Source: Chryseobacterium soli (GTDB taxonomy: Bacteria; Bacteroidota; Bacteroidia; Flavobacteriales; Weeksellaceae). From it: 64,000 nt of DNA. This document shows, piece after piece, positions 1 through 9,832 of the stretch. Below the pieces are notes generated by a model, which worked only from the letters and a program-made list of their open reading frames with translations, did not search any database and was not told where the DNA came from. Made by a program: the position numbers and the translations under genes. The DNA lies in contig NZ_JPRH01000011.1 in NCBI RefSeq assembly GCF_000737705.1, positions 30,832 to 94,831 on the forward strand, given 5' to 3'. How positions within the stretch are numbered: position 1 is the stretch's first letter; each line of letters opens with the position of its first letter.

Positions 1-1
1 A

Positions 2-889
2 CACGGTGGGGTTTGGGAATGTCCGGATCTCTTCCCGATAAAGGTAGAAGGAACCAACGAAGAAAAATGGGTGCTTATCGTTAACATCAATCCGGGTGGT
101 CCGAACGGAGGTTCTGCTGCCCAGTATTTTGTTGGTGATTTTGACGGAAAAACCTTTAAAATGGATGATCTTTTTACAAAACAGCTCGAAAAAGAAAAAG
201 TGGTCTGGCTGGATTGGGGGCGCGATAATTATGCGAGTGTCTCTTTTGATAACGTTCCGGATAACAAAAGAGTAATAATAGGCTGGATGTCAAACTGGGA
301 CTATTCACCGGATGTGCCTACGGAAAAATGGAGAGGAAGTTCTACTATTCCTCGTGAAGTGACTTTGAAAAGGACCAAAGAAGGTTACATACTGAAAAAT
401 ATTCCTGTTTCCCAACTTAAAAATTACGAAGGAAAGGCAGTTACAAAAGAAATTAACCTTGTTTCGAATAAAAAGCTCATCAGCAAAGAAGAAATAGATC
501 TTTCCAAAGCAGTTTTAGATGTTGATCTCAAAAAAATGACCAAAGGCATTTACACTTTTGCTTTGAAAAATTCATTGGGAGAACGTGTGATTTTCGGAAT
601 TGATAATAACAAGAAAGAACTTTTTATTGATCGTACCCAATCCGGGAAAACCGATTTTAAGAACAATTTTGCAGACAGGATTTCTAAAGCACCACTAGCA
701 AAAAATTACCAAAACGCAACATTCAAAATTGTATTGGATAAAACTTCCATCGAAATTTTCTTCAATGACGGCGAAAAGGTAATGACCGAAATCTTCTTCC
801 CTAATGAAAGCTTTTCGGAGTTGAGCTTATCCACAGATACCAAAGGAAGTACTATGAACATTAATGCTCATCAGATTAATATCAAATAA
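2..889 (+). CDS. GH32 fructan hydrolase (levanase/SacC-like), C-terminal part, truncated by window edge
   Basis: The reading frame is open from base 2, so the gene starts upstream of the window. The visible 295 residues begin with HGGVWECPDLFPI, which contains the GH32 ECPDLF block whose Glu is the acid/base catalyst. The WMNDPNG-type nucleophile block and the RDP block must lie outside the window. The rest of the five-bladed propeller follows (WLDWGRDNYASVSF), then a C-terminal beta-sandwich containing the IEIFFNDGE signature near residue 255. The expected reaction is hydrolysis of beta-fructosidic bonds in levan or inulin oligosaccharides, releasing fructose. It lies 10 bases upstream of the SusC gene, so it is probably in the same operon. 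The family is clear; exo versus endo action cannot be judged without the N-terminus. Confidence 0.9.
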   Translation, partial: HGGVWECPDLFPIKVEGTNEEKWVLIVNINPGGPNGGSAAQYFVGDFDGKTFKMDDLFTKQLEKEKVVWLDWGRDNYASVSFDNVPDNKRVIIGWMSNWDYSPDVPTEKWRGSSTIPREVTLKRTKEGYILKNIPVSQLKNYEGKAVTKEINLVSNKKLISKEEIDLSKAVLDVDLKKMTKGIYTFALKNSLGERVIFGIDNNKKELFIDRTQSGKTDFKNNFADRISKAPLAKNYQNATFKIVLDKTSIEIFFNDGEKVMTEIFFPNESFSELSLSTDTKGSTMNINAHQINIK

Positions 890-899
890 AAACTATAGT

Positions 900-3800
900 A
901 TGAAGAAATACAAAATAGCCATCGCCTTTTGCCTTCTGCCTTTTTCGTATGTATTTGCGCAGGAAATCATTAAAGGTAAAGTAGTTTCCTCAAATCAGAA
1001 ACCGTTAAGCGGAGTTATCGTAACCGTTTCGGAAACCGGAGCCAATACCACCACAGACAGCAGCGGTGCATTTCAGATCAATGACCTGCAAAAAGGAAAC
1101 ACTTTAGTTTTCACGTATCCGGATTATTCCACCCGTGAAGTGGTGGTGGATGAAAAGACGGTTCTTAACATCGTTTTAGCTGCAGAGAAAATAAAAAGCA
1201 TAGATGAAGTGATCGTAACCGGGTATACCAAGCAGAAAAAAGCAGACATTACCGGTGCGGTTTCTGTGGTAGATATGAAAGATCTGAACAAGCAGGCCGA
1301 ACCCAATCCGATCAAATCTTTGCAGGGAAGGGTAGCGGGAGTTAATATTACAGCCGACGGATCTCCTTCCGGCAGTAATACAAAAGTGCTGATTCGCGGG
1401 GTTGGAACGCTGAACAATACAGATCCACTGTATGTAATAGACGGTGTTCCTACAAAAGCCGGAATGCACGAGCTTAACCCAAGTGACATCGAAACGATGC
1501 AGGTACTGAAAGATGCTTCTTCAGCAAGTATCTACGGTTCCAGGGCTGCCAATGGTGTGATCATTATTACGACCAAAAAAGGAAAAAAAGGGAAGATGAG
1601 AATCGACCTCAATTATTATACGGCATATTCACAATATGCAAAGAAAACAGAAGTTCTGAATGCAAAACAATTCGGACAGGTGCTTTGGCAGGCCAATATC
1701 AATGACGGGCTGAACCCGAATAGTAACAATCTGAGCTACAGTTTTGACTGGGGGGTGCAGAATGGCATTCCAACTTTATACAACAGCTATGTTCCGGAAT
1801 ATCTGGATGCGGGAAAAACGATTAAGTCAGCCAATACCAACTGGTACGATGAGGTTTCGCAGACCGGGGTTGCCAATTCGCTGGATGTTTCTGCTTCGAG
1901 TGCTTCAGAAAAGGGTTCTTACTACTTCTCTCTGGGATATTACGACAATGATGGAATTGTAAAACTTACCAATTTCAAAAGACTTTCTGCCCGGGTCAAT
2001 ACTTCGTATAACTTTTTCGACGGAAAACTGAAAATCGGGGAAAATTTCACCTTCAACAAAACCAACGAACTGATGGATCCGGGTGTTCTAGACCCTGCTT
2101 TACGCGCTTTGCCCATCATTCCGGTTCATACTGTAGACGGAATCGGGTGGGGCGGACCAGTTGGCGGAATGAATGACAGGCAAAACCCTGTCCGGCTTTT
2201 GGAATACAATAAAGACAACGGCTACGAATACCAAAGATTCTTTGGAAATGTTTATGCAGAATTACAGCCTGTGAAAAATCTGACCTTAAAATCCAGCTTC
2301 GGAATAGATCTTTCCAATTATTACAAAAGAATGCTGCAAAGAAGTTATGTTTCGGGTTATCTGCAAAACAAAACCAATGCAGTGAACATCGACCAGTCGG
2401 ACACCGAGAAATGGACCTGGTCCAATACCGCACAATACACCGCAAAAGCAGGAAAACACCATTTTGATGTGTTGGGCGGAATGGAAATGTACAAGGATAC
2501 GTTTAAAAATACCTGGCTGAGAAAAGAAGGATTCCTGATAGAGACACCGGATTATATGTATCCCGATGCGGGAACAGGAGATGCTTTCAACGGCGGAAGT
2601 TCCACCTATTACAGCCTGTTGTCCTACTTCGGAAAATTCTCTTACGACTATGACAACCGTTATCTTTTCTCTGCAACAATGCGTTATGACGGTTCTTCAA
2701 GATTCGGTAAGAATAACCGTTTCGGAACCTTTCCAGCATTTTCGGCAGGATGGAGAATCAATAAAGAACATTTTGCAGAACATCTGATTCCATTCTTCTC
2801 AGATTTGCGATTAAGAGCAGGTTGGGGACAGACCGGGAACCAGGAAATCAGCAATTCGGCGGTTTATTCGCTGTATATAGCAAACTATGCAGGAGGAAAC
2901 CCAACGTGGGCAACATCTTACGGTACGGCTTACGATATTTCCGGTGTCGGAAGCGGCTTACTGCCATCAGGATTTATTGCAACTCAGACAAAAAATGACG
3001 ACCTGAGATGGGAAACCACCACACAAACCAATCTTGGTCTGGATTTCGGATTCTTTAATCAAAAACTGACGGGTAGTGTTGATGTTTATAAAAAAGCAAC
3101 AAAAGACATCCTGGTATTACCGCCTTATCTGGGGGTGATCGGAGAAGGAGGAAATCGATGGATCAATGGTGCATCTATGGAGAATAAAGGGATTGAAGTT
3201 GCATTGTCCTATCAGAATGAAACTGCAGGTGGTTTCCGCTACGAAGTTTCAGGGAACATCTCGATGAACCGCAACAAAATTACTGCACTTCCTCAATCCG
3301 TTATCAACAATTACGGTGGAAACGGAACAACAGATAATATCCTGGGACGCCCGGTGAACTCAATGTACGGGTATGTTGCCGACGGACTTTTCAGGACTCA
3401 GGCAGAGGTGGATAATTCTGCAAGCCAGTCAGGTAAAGGCTTGGGAAGAATCCGCTATGCAGATTTAAACGGTGATGGAATAATTGACGATAAAGACAGA
3501 ACGTGGATTGGCAATCCTAATCCGGGATTTATGTATGGTGTCAACCTCAACTTTTCCTATAAAAACTTTGATCTTTCAACATTCTGGCAGGGGATCAGTG
3601 ATGTAGATGTCATCAATTCAAAAAAATACCAGACTGATTTCTGGAGCGTGGATGATGTAGGTTCCAATAAAGGAACAAGACTTCTGAATGCGTGGTCTCC
3701 GCAGAATCCCAATTCGGATATTCCTGCGCTTACGACAGTGGACAGCAATGCAGAATCCAGATTCTCATCGTATTATGTAGAAAGCGGAAGTTATTTGAAA

Positions 3801-4001
3801 CTGAGGGTTTTACAGTTGGGCTATACCTTTCCGAAATCTTTAACGGAGCATTATAACATTGCTAATTTCAGGATGTATGCAAGTGTTCAGAATCTTTGGA
3901 CGATAAAATCGAAAAGCTTTACAGGAATAGATCCTGAAACGCCGGCATTCGGCTACCCGCTACCGCTGACGTTTAATTTTGGAGTTAATTTTTCCCTATA
4001 A
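900..4001 (+). CDS. SusC/RagA-family TonB-dependent outer-membrane transporter of the fructan locus
   Basis: The protein has 1033 residues, usual for SusC. I chose the ATG at 900 because it opens a clean signal peptide (MKKYKIAIAFCLLPFSYVFAQ); a start 36 bases upstream would add 12 residues that spoil it. A CarboxypepD_reg-like Ig domain follows (about 22-110, beginning EIIKGKVVSS). Next come the SusC TonB-box region (DEVIVTGY) and a plug domain with LIRGVGTLNNTDPLYVIDG, then a large beta-barrel ending in an aromatic outer-membrane sorting tail (NFGVNFSL). It imports oligosaccharides across the outer membrane, capped by the SusD protein encoded 17 bases downstream. The substrate is inferred to be fructan from the two GH32 genes and the fructokinase around it. 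Confidence 0.97.
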   Translation: MKKYKIAIAFCLLPFSYVFAQEIIKGKVVSSNQKPLSGVIVTVSETGANTTTDSSGAFQINDLQKGNTLVFTYPDYSTREVVVDEKTVLNIVLAAEKIKSIDEVIVTGYTKQKKADITGAVSVVDMKDLNKQAEPNPIKSLQGRVAGVNITADGSPSGSNTKVLIRGVGTLNNTDPLYVIDGVPTKAGMHELNPSDIETMQVLKDASSASIYGSRAANGVIIITTKKGKKGKMRIDLNYYTAYSQYAKKTEVLNAKQFGQVLWQANINDGLNPNSNNLSYSFDWGVQNGIPTLYNSYVPEYLDAGKTIKSANTNWYDEVSQTGVANSLDVSASSASEKGSYYFSLGYYDNDGIVKLTNFKRLSARVNTSYNFFDGKLKIGENFTFNKTNELMDPGVLDPALRALPIIPVHTVDGIGWGGPVGGMNDRQNPVRLLEYNKDNGYEYQRFFGNVYAELQPVKNLTLKSSFGIDLSNYYKRMLQRSYVSGYLQNKTNAVNIDQSDTEKWTWSNTAQYTAKAGKHHFDVLGGMEMYKDTFKNTWLRKEGFLIETPDYMYPDAGTGDAFNGGSSTYYSLLSYFGKFSYDYDNRYLFSATMRYDGSSRFGKNNRFGTFPAFSAGWRINKEHFAEHLIPFFSDLRLRAGWGQTGNQEISNSAVYSLYIANYAGGNPTWATSYGTAYDISGVGSGLLPSGFIATQTKNDDLRWETTTQTNLGLDFGFFNQKLTGSVDVYKKATKDILVLPPYLGVIGEGGNRWINGASMENKGIEVALSYQNETAGGFRYEVSGNISMNRNKITALPQSVINNYGGNGTTDNILGRPVNSMYGYVADGLFRTQAEVDNSASQSGKGLGRIRYADLNGDGIIDDKDRTWIGNPNPGFMYGVNLNFSYKNFDLSTFWQGISDVDVINSKKYQTDFWSVDDVGSNKGTRLLNAWSPQNPNSDIPALTTVDSNAESRFSSYYVESGSYLKLRVLQLGYTFPKSLTEHYNIANFRMYASVQNLWTIKSKSFTGIDPETPAFGYPLPLTFNFGVNFSL

Positions 4002-4018
4002 TTTTTAAATAATAAAAA

Positions 4019-5716
4019 ATGAAAAAGAATATACTTTTAACAATAGCTTTTGCTTTTTTGCTGGGAACTACTTCCTGCAATGATTTTCTGGACAATGAGC
4101 CGAGAGGTGTCCTGTCGGAAGCTGATGTGGTAACCCCTCAGAATGTGGATGGTTTTGTGGTTGCAGCCTACGCATCTCTCGGAAACGACCATTATGATAC
4201 TCCTTTCAGTCTCTGGCCTTACGGAAACGTGCGTTCTGATGATGCGTACAAAGGAGGAAGCGGAACCAATGATATTCAGACCTTTCACTTTTTTGAGATT
4301 TCAAACAATATCCGTTCGGATTTTGGTGAATTAGACAGATTATGGTATCTCAATTATGTAGGGATTTCCAGATGTAACAAAGCGATTGCCGCACTTAAGC
4401 AGCTTTCAGATTCCGAATATCCGAACAAGCAAAAGCGGATCGCTGAAATGAGTTTCGTAAGAGGACATTACTACTTTTTACTGAAAACATTATTTAAATA
4501 CGTGCCTTATGTGGATGAAAATACATCCATTGATGATTATCCGAAAATTTCTAACAGGGCAAAGACAGACCAGCAGTTATGGGAGGCTATTGCTTCTAAT
4601 TTTGAATTCGCAGCCGCTAATCTGCCTGCAACACAGTCGGAAGTCGGAAGACCAAAGAAAAGCGCTGCTTATGCCTATCTTGCTAAAGTAAGGCTGTATC
4701 AGGCGTATGAGCAGGATGACAACTATACGGTAACGCAGGTAAATCCGGTTACGCTTCAGAAATCTATTGACGCTGCCAATCAGGTGATCGGAAATTACAC
4801 GTTGGAGCCGGATTTTGGATATAATTTCCTGCCGGGAGCACATGAGAACGGCCCGGAGGCAGTTTTTTCCATTCAATATTCTGCCAATGACGGAACGCTT
4901 TTCGGAAGACTCAATTACGGTGATATGCTTTCTCTGCCGCAAGGTCTGGGATGCTGTGATTTTCATAAGCCAAGCCAGAATCTGGTGAACGCATTCAAAA
5001 CGACAGCGCAGGGATTACCGATGTTCGATACTTTTAACGATGTGGATCTGAATTACAACCAACTGAACAGTTACAAAGTAGATCCCAGATTGTATCATAC
5101 TGTTGCATTGCCCGGCCTGCCCTGGAAATATGAAGAAAACAAAATTTTTCAGGAAAGCTGGAGCAGAAGTCCGGGAACTTATGGGTATTATTCTTCATTA
5201 AAGGAAAATGTACCTGTAGGATGTGGCTGTACCGTAAATGTAGATCCTTTCTACGGTAATTCCAAAAACAGAATCATCATAAGATATTCCGATGTTTTGC
5301 TGATGAAAGCCGAAGCCTTAATTGAACTCGGACAAATCAACGAAGCATTGCCATTAATTAATCAGGTAAGACAGCGAGCAGCGAACAGTACGGTTTTGAC
5401 AGGAAGTTATACCTCCAACAATCTGATCAGCAAATATGAGCCGGGCGTGAACTGTACCTGGAACCAGGATTTTGCAAGAAAAGCGTTGCGATGGGAGAGA
5501 AGAATGGAGTTTGCCATGGAAGGAAGCCGTTTCTTTGACCTCGTGAGATGGGGCGTTACCGCAGGAACGATGAACAGTTATTATTCTGTTGAGAAAACTA
5601 AAAGGTCTTACTACTCGCAGGCGGGATTTGACCACGGAATTGAAGAATACTGTCCGATTCCTTTGGCACAGATCAATTTCAGCCAGGGACTGTACAAACA
5701 AAACAACGGATACTAA
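4019..5716 (+). CDS. SusD/RagB-family fructan-binding outer-membrane lipoprotein
   Basis: The protein has 565 residues and a lipoprotein signal ending LLGTTSC, with Cys20 as the lipidation site, followed by NDFLDNEPRG, the typical SusD start. The N-terminal TPR-like half carries SFVRGHYYFLLKTLFKYVPYVDE. The C-terminal half has RYSDVLLMKAEALIELG and LRWERRMEFAMEGSRFFDLVRWG, both hallmarks of the family. It should sit on the cell surface as the lid of the SusC barrel and bind levan- or inulin-type chains. It lies 17 bases after susC and 12 before the next lipoprotein gene, so it is co-transcribed with them. Confidence 0.97.
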   Translation: MKKNILLTIAFAFLLGTTSCNDFLDNEPRGVLSEADVVTPQNVDGFVVAAYASLGNDHYDTPFSLWPYGNVRSDDAYKGGSGTNDIQTFHFFEISNNIRSDFGELDRLWYLNYVGISRCNKAIAALKQLSDSEYPNKQKRIAEMSFVRGHYYFLLKTLFKYVPYVDENTSIDDYPKISNRAKTDQQLWEAIASNFEFAAANLPATQSEVGRPKKSAAYAYLAKVRLYQAYEQDDNYTVTQVNPVTLQKSIDAANQVIGNYTLEPDFGYNFLPGAHENGPEAVFSIQYSANDGTLFGRLNYGDMLSLPQGLGCCDFHKPSQNLVNAFKTTAQGLPMFDTFNDVDLNYNQLNSYKVDPRLYHTVALPGLPWKYEENKIFQESWSRSPGTYGYYSSLKENVPVGCGCTVNVDPFYGNSKNRIIIRYSDVLLMKAEALIELGQINEALPLINQVRQRAANSTVLTGSYTSNNLISKYEPGVNCTWNQDFARKALRWERRMEFAMEGSRFFDLVRWGVTAGTMNSYYSVEKTKRSYYSQAGFDHGIEEYCPIPLAQINFSQGLYKQNNGY

Positions 5717-5728
5717 AAAAAGATACGA

Positions 5729-7123
5729 ATGAAAACGATATTCAAAAAAACTCATATTATCATCATTCTGCTGATGTCTGTGGCCTTTATCTGGTCTTGC
5801 GACAGTCAGATGGAAGATGGCCTTGTTACGAATGTTTCCGTCAATATTTCTTCTTTCAGGGTGAACGGTGTTTCTGGGGAAATTGATCATAAAAATGATA
5901 AAATCACAGTTACGCTTCCTTATGGAACAAGTGTTAAGACCTTAGCTCCGGTTATTGAAATTCCTCAGGGTGCCGTAGTTTCGCCGGCATCAGGAGCAAT
6001 GATTGATTTTTCACAGCCGGTTAAATTCAAAGTGAAAAATGGAAATATCTACAAAGATTATCAGGTAACTGTAAAAGCTCAGGATCCAATTCTCAGCTTT
6101 AAGATCAACGGATTATCGGCTACCATCAATAATTCGGGCAAAACCATTTCTCTTACAATGCCGGAAGGAACCAATCTTACCGCATTGCAGCCCGTAATAG
6201 AAACCGGAAATGGCGTCAGCATCAATCCTCCATCGGGAACAACTCTTAACTTTACCAGCCCGGTTTCGTTTACTGTTTCTAATGGCAGTCTTACAGAAGT
6301 GTATACGGCTAAGGTAACAACGCCTGTTTCCGGACCTTCCGTTGCATTCCTTGGAACGGCTGCTACAAGAACAGGATTGACAAATCCCGATGAGATTGCA
6401 GCTTCTGACTGGCTTTTCGGGAAATTTTCAGGGGCAGTGTATGTTTCGGTTACTGATGTTGTAAGCGGCGCGGCAAACCTCAATAATATTGATGTGATCT
6501 GGTGGCATTTCGATTCTGCGACCACTTTACCGGCAGATGCGATGAGCCAGAATATGATTTCTAAAATCAAGACATATCTGAATGGCGGAGGAAATATTTT
6601 GCTTACAAGCTTTGCGGCGCAATATGTTGACGCATTGGGAATAGTTCCTGCAGGAAAAGGACCGAATAATGTTTTCGGAGATTTTCTTCCCAACGGATTT
6701 ATAGATACAGGAAGTGATTGGGGAATCTCTTTCAAAGGATATGAGAATCATCCTGTTTTCGATGGTCTTCAGACGTACGAATCCGGGAAAGCCAATCTGC
6801 TTGAGAAAGGTACATTCCGTCTGAATCATACATCCTGGTGGTTCCTTCCGGATTGGGGTGGTTACGTAAATGGTGCGGGGTGGAGAAACCAGACAGGGGG
6901 TAATAACATTGCCAGTGAAGCCTGGGACAATACTTTGGATGGACGTGTAGCCATTGCAGAATTTCCTGGCGGGACGGCCAACAAAAAATGTATGGTTATC
7001 TGTACGGGTGCTTACGACTGGTACAATGAAACCGTAAACGGGAATGCTAGCCAGCCCAATTCGTTTCAGGATAACATCAAAAAGATGACGGAGAACAGTC
7101 TCAATTATCTTGTAACCCATTAA
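5729..7123 (+). CDS. Surface glycan-binding lipoprotein with two Ig-like repeats and a DUF4960-like domain
   Basis: The signal peptide ends AFIWSC, giving a lipidated Cys near residue 24. Two Ig-like DUF5018-type repeats follow (about 35-110 and 113-195). They match each other in layout: SFRVNGVSGEI and SFKINGLSATI at the start, then PVKFKVKNGN and PVSFTVSNGS near the end. The C-terminal 260 residues contain NNIDVIWWHFDS, MISKIKTYLNGGGNILLTSFA and NHPVFDGL, resembling the DUF4960 / glutamine-amidotransferase-like fold found in fructan loci. No catalytic triad was recognised, so binding rather than hydrolysis is likely. Its place after SusD is the usual position of a surface glycan-binding protein. 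The family name is from memory; the role is inferred. Confidence 0.8.
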   Translation: MKTIFKKTHIIIILLMSVAFIWSCDSQMEDGLVTNVSVNISSFRVNGVSGEIDHKNDKITVTLPYGTSVKTLAPVIEIPQGAVVSPASGAMIDFSQPVKFKVKNGNIYKDYQVTVKAQDPILSFKINGLSATINNSGKTISLTMPEGTNLTALQPVIETGNGVSINPPSGTTLNFTSPVSFTVSNGSLTEVYTAKVTTPVSGPSVAFLGTAATRTGLTNPDEIAASDWLFGKFSGAVYVSVTDVVSGAANLNNIDVIWWHFDSATTLPADAMSQNMISKIKTYLNGGGNILLTSFAAQYVDALGIVPAGKGPNNVFGDFLPNGFIDTGSDWGISFKGYENHPVFDGLQTYESGKANLLEKGTFRLNHTSWWFLPDWGGYVNGAGWRNQTGGNNIASEAWDNTLDGRVAIAEFPGGTANKKCMVICTGAYDWYNETVNGNASQPNSFQDNIKKMTENSLNYLVTH

Positions 7124-7134
7124 TATCAGAACCC

Positions 7135-8676
7135 ATGTCAATTAAAAAAATATATGCAGCAACTGTACTTGCGCTGGCAACATTCTCCTGTCAGAATCAC
7201 GATTCTGATATGGGGGTGAATCCGGAAGATATTTACAGCAAAACCAATATCTTTCCGCAGCCGCCCAACCAGTGGATGGGAGAGAACAATCCCTATTATA
7301 CAGAAGGCTATGCAGGCGATGTAATGCCTTATTATGAAAACGGGAAGTTCCATCTTTTCTTTCTTCACGATGCAAAAACAAAACCCGCAGGAGAAGGATT
7401 TCACGATATTCATAGCTTTGAGACCAGCAATTTTACGGATTTTACGTATCAGGGAAGACAGATTCCTTACGGAACTTCATCAGAAGCTGATTTTGGAGTG
7501 GGAACAGGAAGCCTTGTAAAGGTGGGGAATACTTATTATTACTATTATACGGGGCATAATGAAGTAGCTTCGTTCCTTTCAGGTAATCCACGGGAGAGTG
7601 TTCTGCTGGCAACAAGTACGGATATGAAAAACTGGACGAAGATCAGGAATTTTAAAATCACTGCTCCGGCAGGATATTATGATTATGAATTCCGCGACCC
7701 GCACGTTTTTTTTAATTCCGAAGACGGAAAATACTGGATGCTGGTCTCTGCTCAGACTTCTGACAAAAAAGCAGTCGTACTGAAATTTACTACCACCAAT
7801 CCGGCAACCGGAAACTGGACTGTAGAAAATCCGGTTTATACGACCAGCTCTTCCGAAAATTATATTATGCTGGAATGTCCCGATCTTTTCAAGATGGGCA
7901 ATTATTGGTATCTTGTTTTTTCTGAAAACTGGAGCAGCAATACCGGAACGCATTACCGCATTTCGACTTCACCAAATGGGCCCTGGACAACACCTCAGAA
8001 TGACCGTCTTGACGGCTCTTATTTCTATGCTGCCAAAACTGTTTCGGATAATATAAACCGTTATCTGGTAGGATGGACGGCAAGAAAAACTCCTGAAAAT
8101 AATACTGGTGGAAAAGACTGGGCAGGAAATATTGTTGCGCACAGACTGGTTCAGAATTCAGACGGAACATTGGCTGTGAAACCGGTTTCAGGATTACCCT
8201 CTGTATTTGGTCAGAATGCTGTACTGACCGTTGATAAAATCACTGGAAATGCCTCTCAAAATGGAAGTAGCTTTACTTTATCCGCCAATTCTCAGGTTAC
8301 TTTTTCGAAGCTTCAGAAAGCCAATCAGATTACCTTTACACTGAATGCATCTGCCGGAAAATCAGGAATGATTCTGGCACAGGATACCGACGCCGGAAGC
8401 GGAGTTAAGATTGCACTTGAACCTGGAAATAACAGAATCGCAGCGTATGTCATGAATTCCGGTTCGGAGGATCTTATGAATTCTTATTCATTAAGTTCTG
8501 TTTCAGGGACATCCTATACTGTAACGGCTTCCATAAGCAATGATGTTTGTGTGATCTATATCAATGATAAGATCGCTTTCACCAACAGAATTTATAGTAT
8601 TGTTAATAAAAAATGGAGTATTTTTAGTTCTGCAGAGAGTTCGTTCAGTAATATCAATATCAAAAATCCCAATTAA
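7135..8676 (+). CDS. Surface-anchored GH32-family fructanase (lipoprotein)
   Basis: The protein has 513 residues. A lipoprotein signal ends ALATFSC, then a Ser/Asp-rich tether. The catalytic propeller occupies about residues 40-345. The three GH32 acidic positions can be matched to Asp62 (YAGDVMPYYENGKFHLFFLHD), Asp188 (FRDPHVF) and Glu247 (LECPDLF). The usual WMNDPNG nucleophile block is replaced by the AGDVMPYY variant. The C-terminal ~150 residues form a beta-sandwich, possibly the DUF4975-type module. Anchoring outside the cell suggests an endo-acting enzyme that feeds oligosaccharides to SusCD, but endo activity is an inference. The stop codon overlaps the kinase ATG (TAATG). Confidence 0.88.
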   Translation: MSIKKIYAATVLALATFSCQNHDSDMGVNPEDIYSKTNIFPQPPNQWMGENNPYYTEGYAGDVMPYYENGKFHLFFLHDAKTKPAGEGFHDIHSFETSNFTDFTYQGRQIPYGTSSEADFGVGTGSLVKVGNTYYYYYTGHNEVASFLSGNPRESVLLATSTDMKNWTKIRNFKITAPAGYYDYEFRDPHVFFNSEDGKYWMLVSAQTSDKKAVVLKFTTTNPATGNWTVENPVYTTSSSENYIMLECPDLFKMGNYWYLVFSENWSSNTGTHYRISTSPNGPWTTPQNDRLDGSYFYAAKTVSDNINRYLVGWTARKTPENNTGGKDWAGNIVAHRLVQNSDGTLAVKPVSGLPSVFGQNAVLTVDKITGNASQNGSSFTLSANSQVTFSKLQKANQITFTLNASAGKSGMILAQDTDAGSGVKIALEPGNNRIAAYVMNSGSEDLMNSYSLSSVSGTSYTVTASISNDVCVIYINDKIAFTNRIYSIVNKKWSIFSSAESSFSNINIKNPN

Positions 8677-9587
8677 TGTATATCAATAATAAAATTAAGG
8701 TAATAAGTTTTGGAGAAGTACTTTTCGATGTTTTTGGAGAAGAGAAAAAAATTGGCGGAGCGCCTCTCAACTTGGCTCTCAGAACGGCTTCGTATGGCTT
8801 TCCCGTGGCAATGATCAGTGCCGTAGGAAATGATGAAGACGGAAAAGTAATCCTGGATTACACCAAAGAAAATGCTCTTGAAACTGCCGGAATCATTGTT
8901 TCTCCGGAATACGAGACAGGAATTGTTCAGGTCTCCTTAAGTGAACGCGGCTCTGCAACGTACGAGATCAGATTTCCTTCTGCGTGGGATTTTATTAGTG
9001 TTGATGAGAAAATAATGGATATCGTAAAAGAGGCTGATGTTTTTTTCTATGGAAGTCTTGCCTGCAGAAATGAGGTTTCTCAAAAGACGCTTTTCTCTCT
9101 ATTAGATTCCAATGATACAATGTTTAAAGTTTTCGATGTGAATTTAAGAAAGCCATTTTACACTATTCAGCTTCTGGAGAAGCTTATGAACAGGGCAGAC
9201 TTTATCAAATTTAATGATGAGGAAATACTGGAAATTGCTGCCGGAATGGGATTTGAGTCCGATAATCTGGAGTCAAACATCAAGTTTATATCAGAAAAAA
9301 CAAATACTAAGGCAATCTGTGTAACTTTAGGAAAACACGGGTCTATCCTGCTATGGAATAATCAATTATACAGACACGAAGGCTATCCTGTGAAAGTGGC
9401 AGATACGGTAGGGGCAGGAGATTCTTTCTTGGCAAGCCTGATTGCGAAACTGCTTTCAGATCAAAATCCGGATGAAGCCCTTAATTTTGCAAGTGCTGTC
9501 GGTGCTTTGGTAGCGAGTTACTCAGGTGCAAATCTTAAAATAGAAAGTTCTGAAATCGTGAAATTTTTAAAACAGAATGCTTACTGA
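8676..9587 (+). CDS. PfkB-family carbohydrate kinase, probably fructokinase
   Basis: The protein has 303 residues, normal for ribokinase-like sugar kinases. It opens with VISFGEVLFDVFGEEKKIGG and GAPLNLALRTASYG, the substrate-binding first PfkB signature. It ends with DTVGAGDSFLASLIAKLL, the second signature, containing the catalytic Asp and the anion hole. It probably phosphorylates intracellular fructose released by the GH32 enzymes of the same operon, giving fructose-6-phosphate. The start overlaps the stop of the GH32 lipoprotein gene by one base, implying translational coupling. No fructose permease gene is visible here; it may lie upstream of the window. Confidence 0.92.
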   Translation: MYINNKIKVISFGEVLFDVFGEEKKIGGAPLNLALRTASYGFPVAMISAVGNDEDGKVILDYTKENALETAGIIVSPEYETGIVQVSLSERGSATYEIRFPSAWDFISVDEKIMDIVKEADVFFYGSLACRNEVSQKTLFSLLDSNDTMFKVFDVNLRKPFYTIQLLEKLMNRADFIKFNDEEILEIAAGMGFESDNLESNIKFISEKTNTKAICVTLGKHGSILLWNNQLYRHEGYPVKVADTVGAGDSFLASLIAKLLSDQNPDEALNFASAVGALVASYSGANLKIESSEIVKFLKQNAY

Positions 9588-9612
9588 TTTGATAATTTTA
9601 AATATTTCGATA

Positions 9613-9651
9613 ATAAAAGAAAACTCCATACACAATGGAGTTTTCTTTTAT
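9613..9651 (+). terminator. Strong intrinsic terminator closing the fructan operon
   Basis: A perfect 17-bp stem (9613-9629 with 9635-9651) encloses a five-base ACACA loop. The right arm is T-rich (TTTTCTTTTAT), so it doubles as the U-tract. It begins 26 bases after the fructokinase stop codon. The next gene is on the other strand. The stretch 9652-9832 shows no gene. Confidence 0.9.
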
Positions 9652-9832
9652 TTAGATTCTATTACAGCATTGATCTTCAAACTCTTTTATTGATGATTTC
9701 GTTCGTTTAAGCCCAATTATTAATAGATAAACGTAACATAGAGAAGTAATCCGCTAGTAGATGTCACCAGATTCTTTATGTGAAAGGGAAAAAGAAGATG
9801 ATGAAATTTTACAAGCTGCTATTATGTGCTGT

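Noticed and set aside
6079..6735. 218-codon antisense frame within the glycan-binding protein gene
   Set aside because: A shadow of the real gene; no signal, domain or start context.
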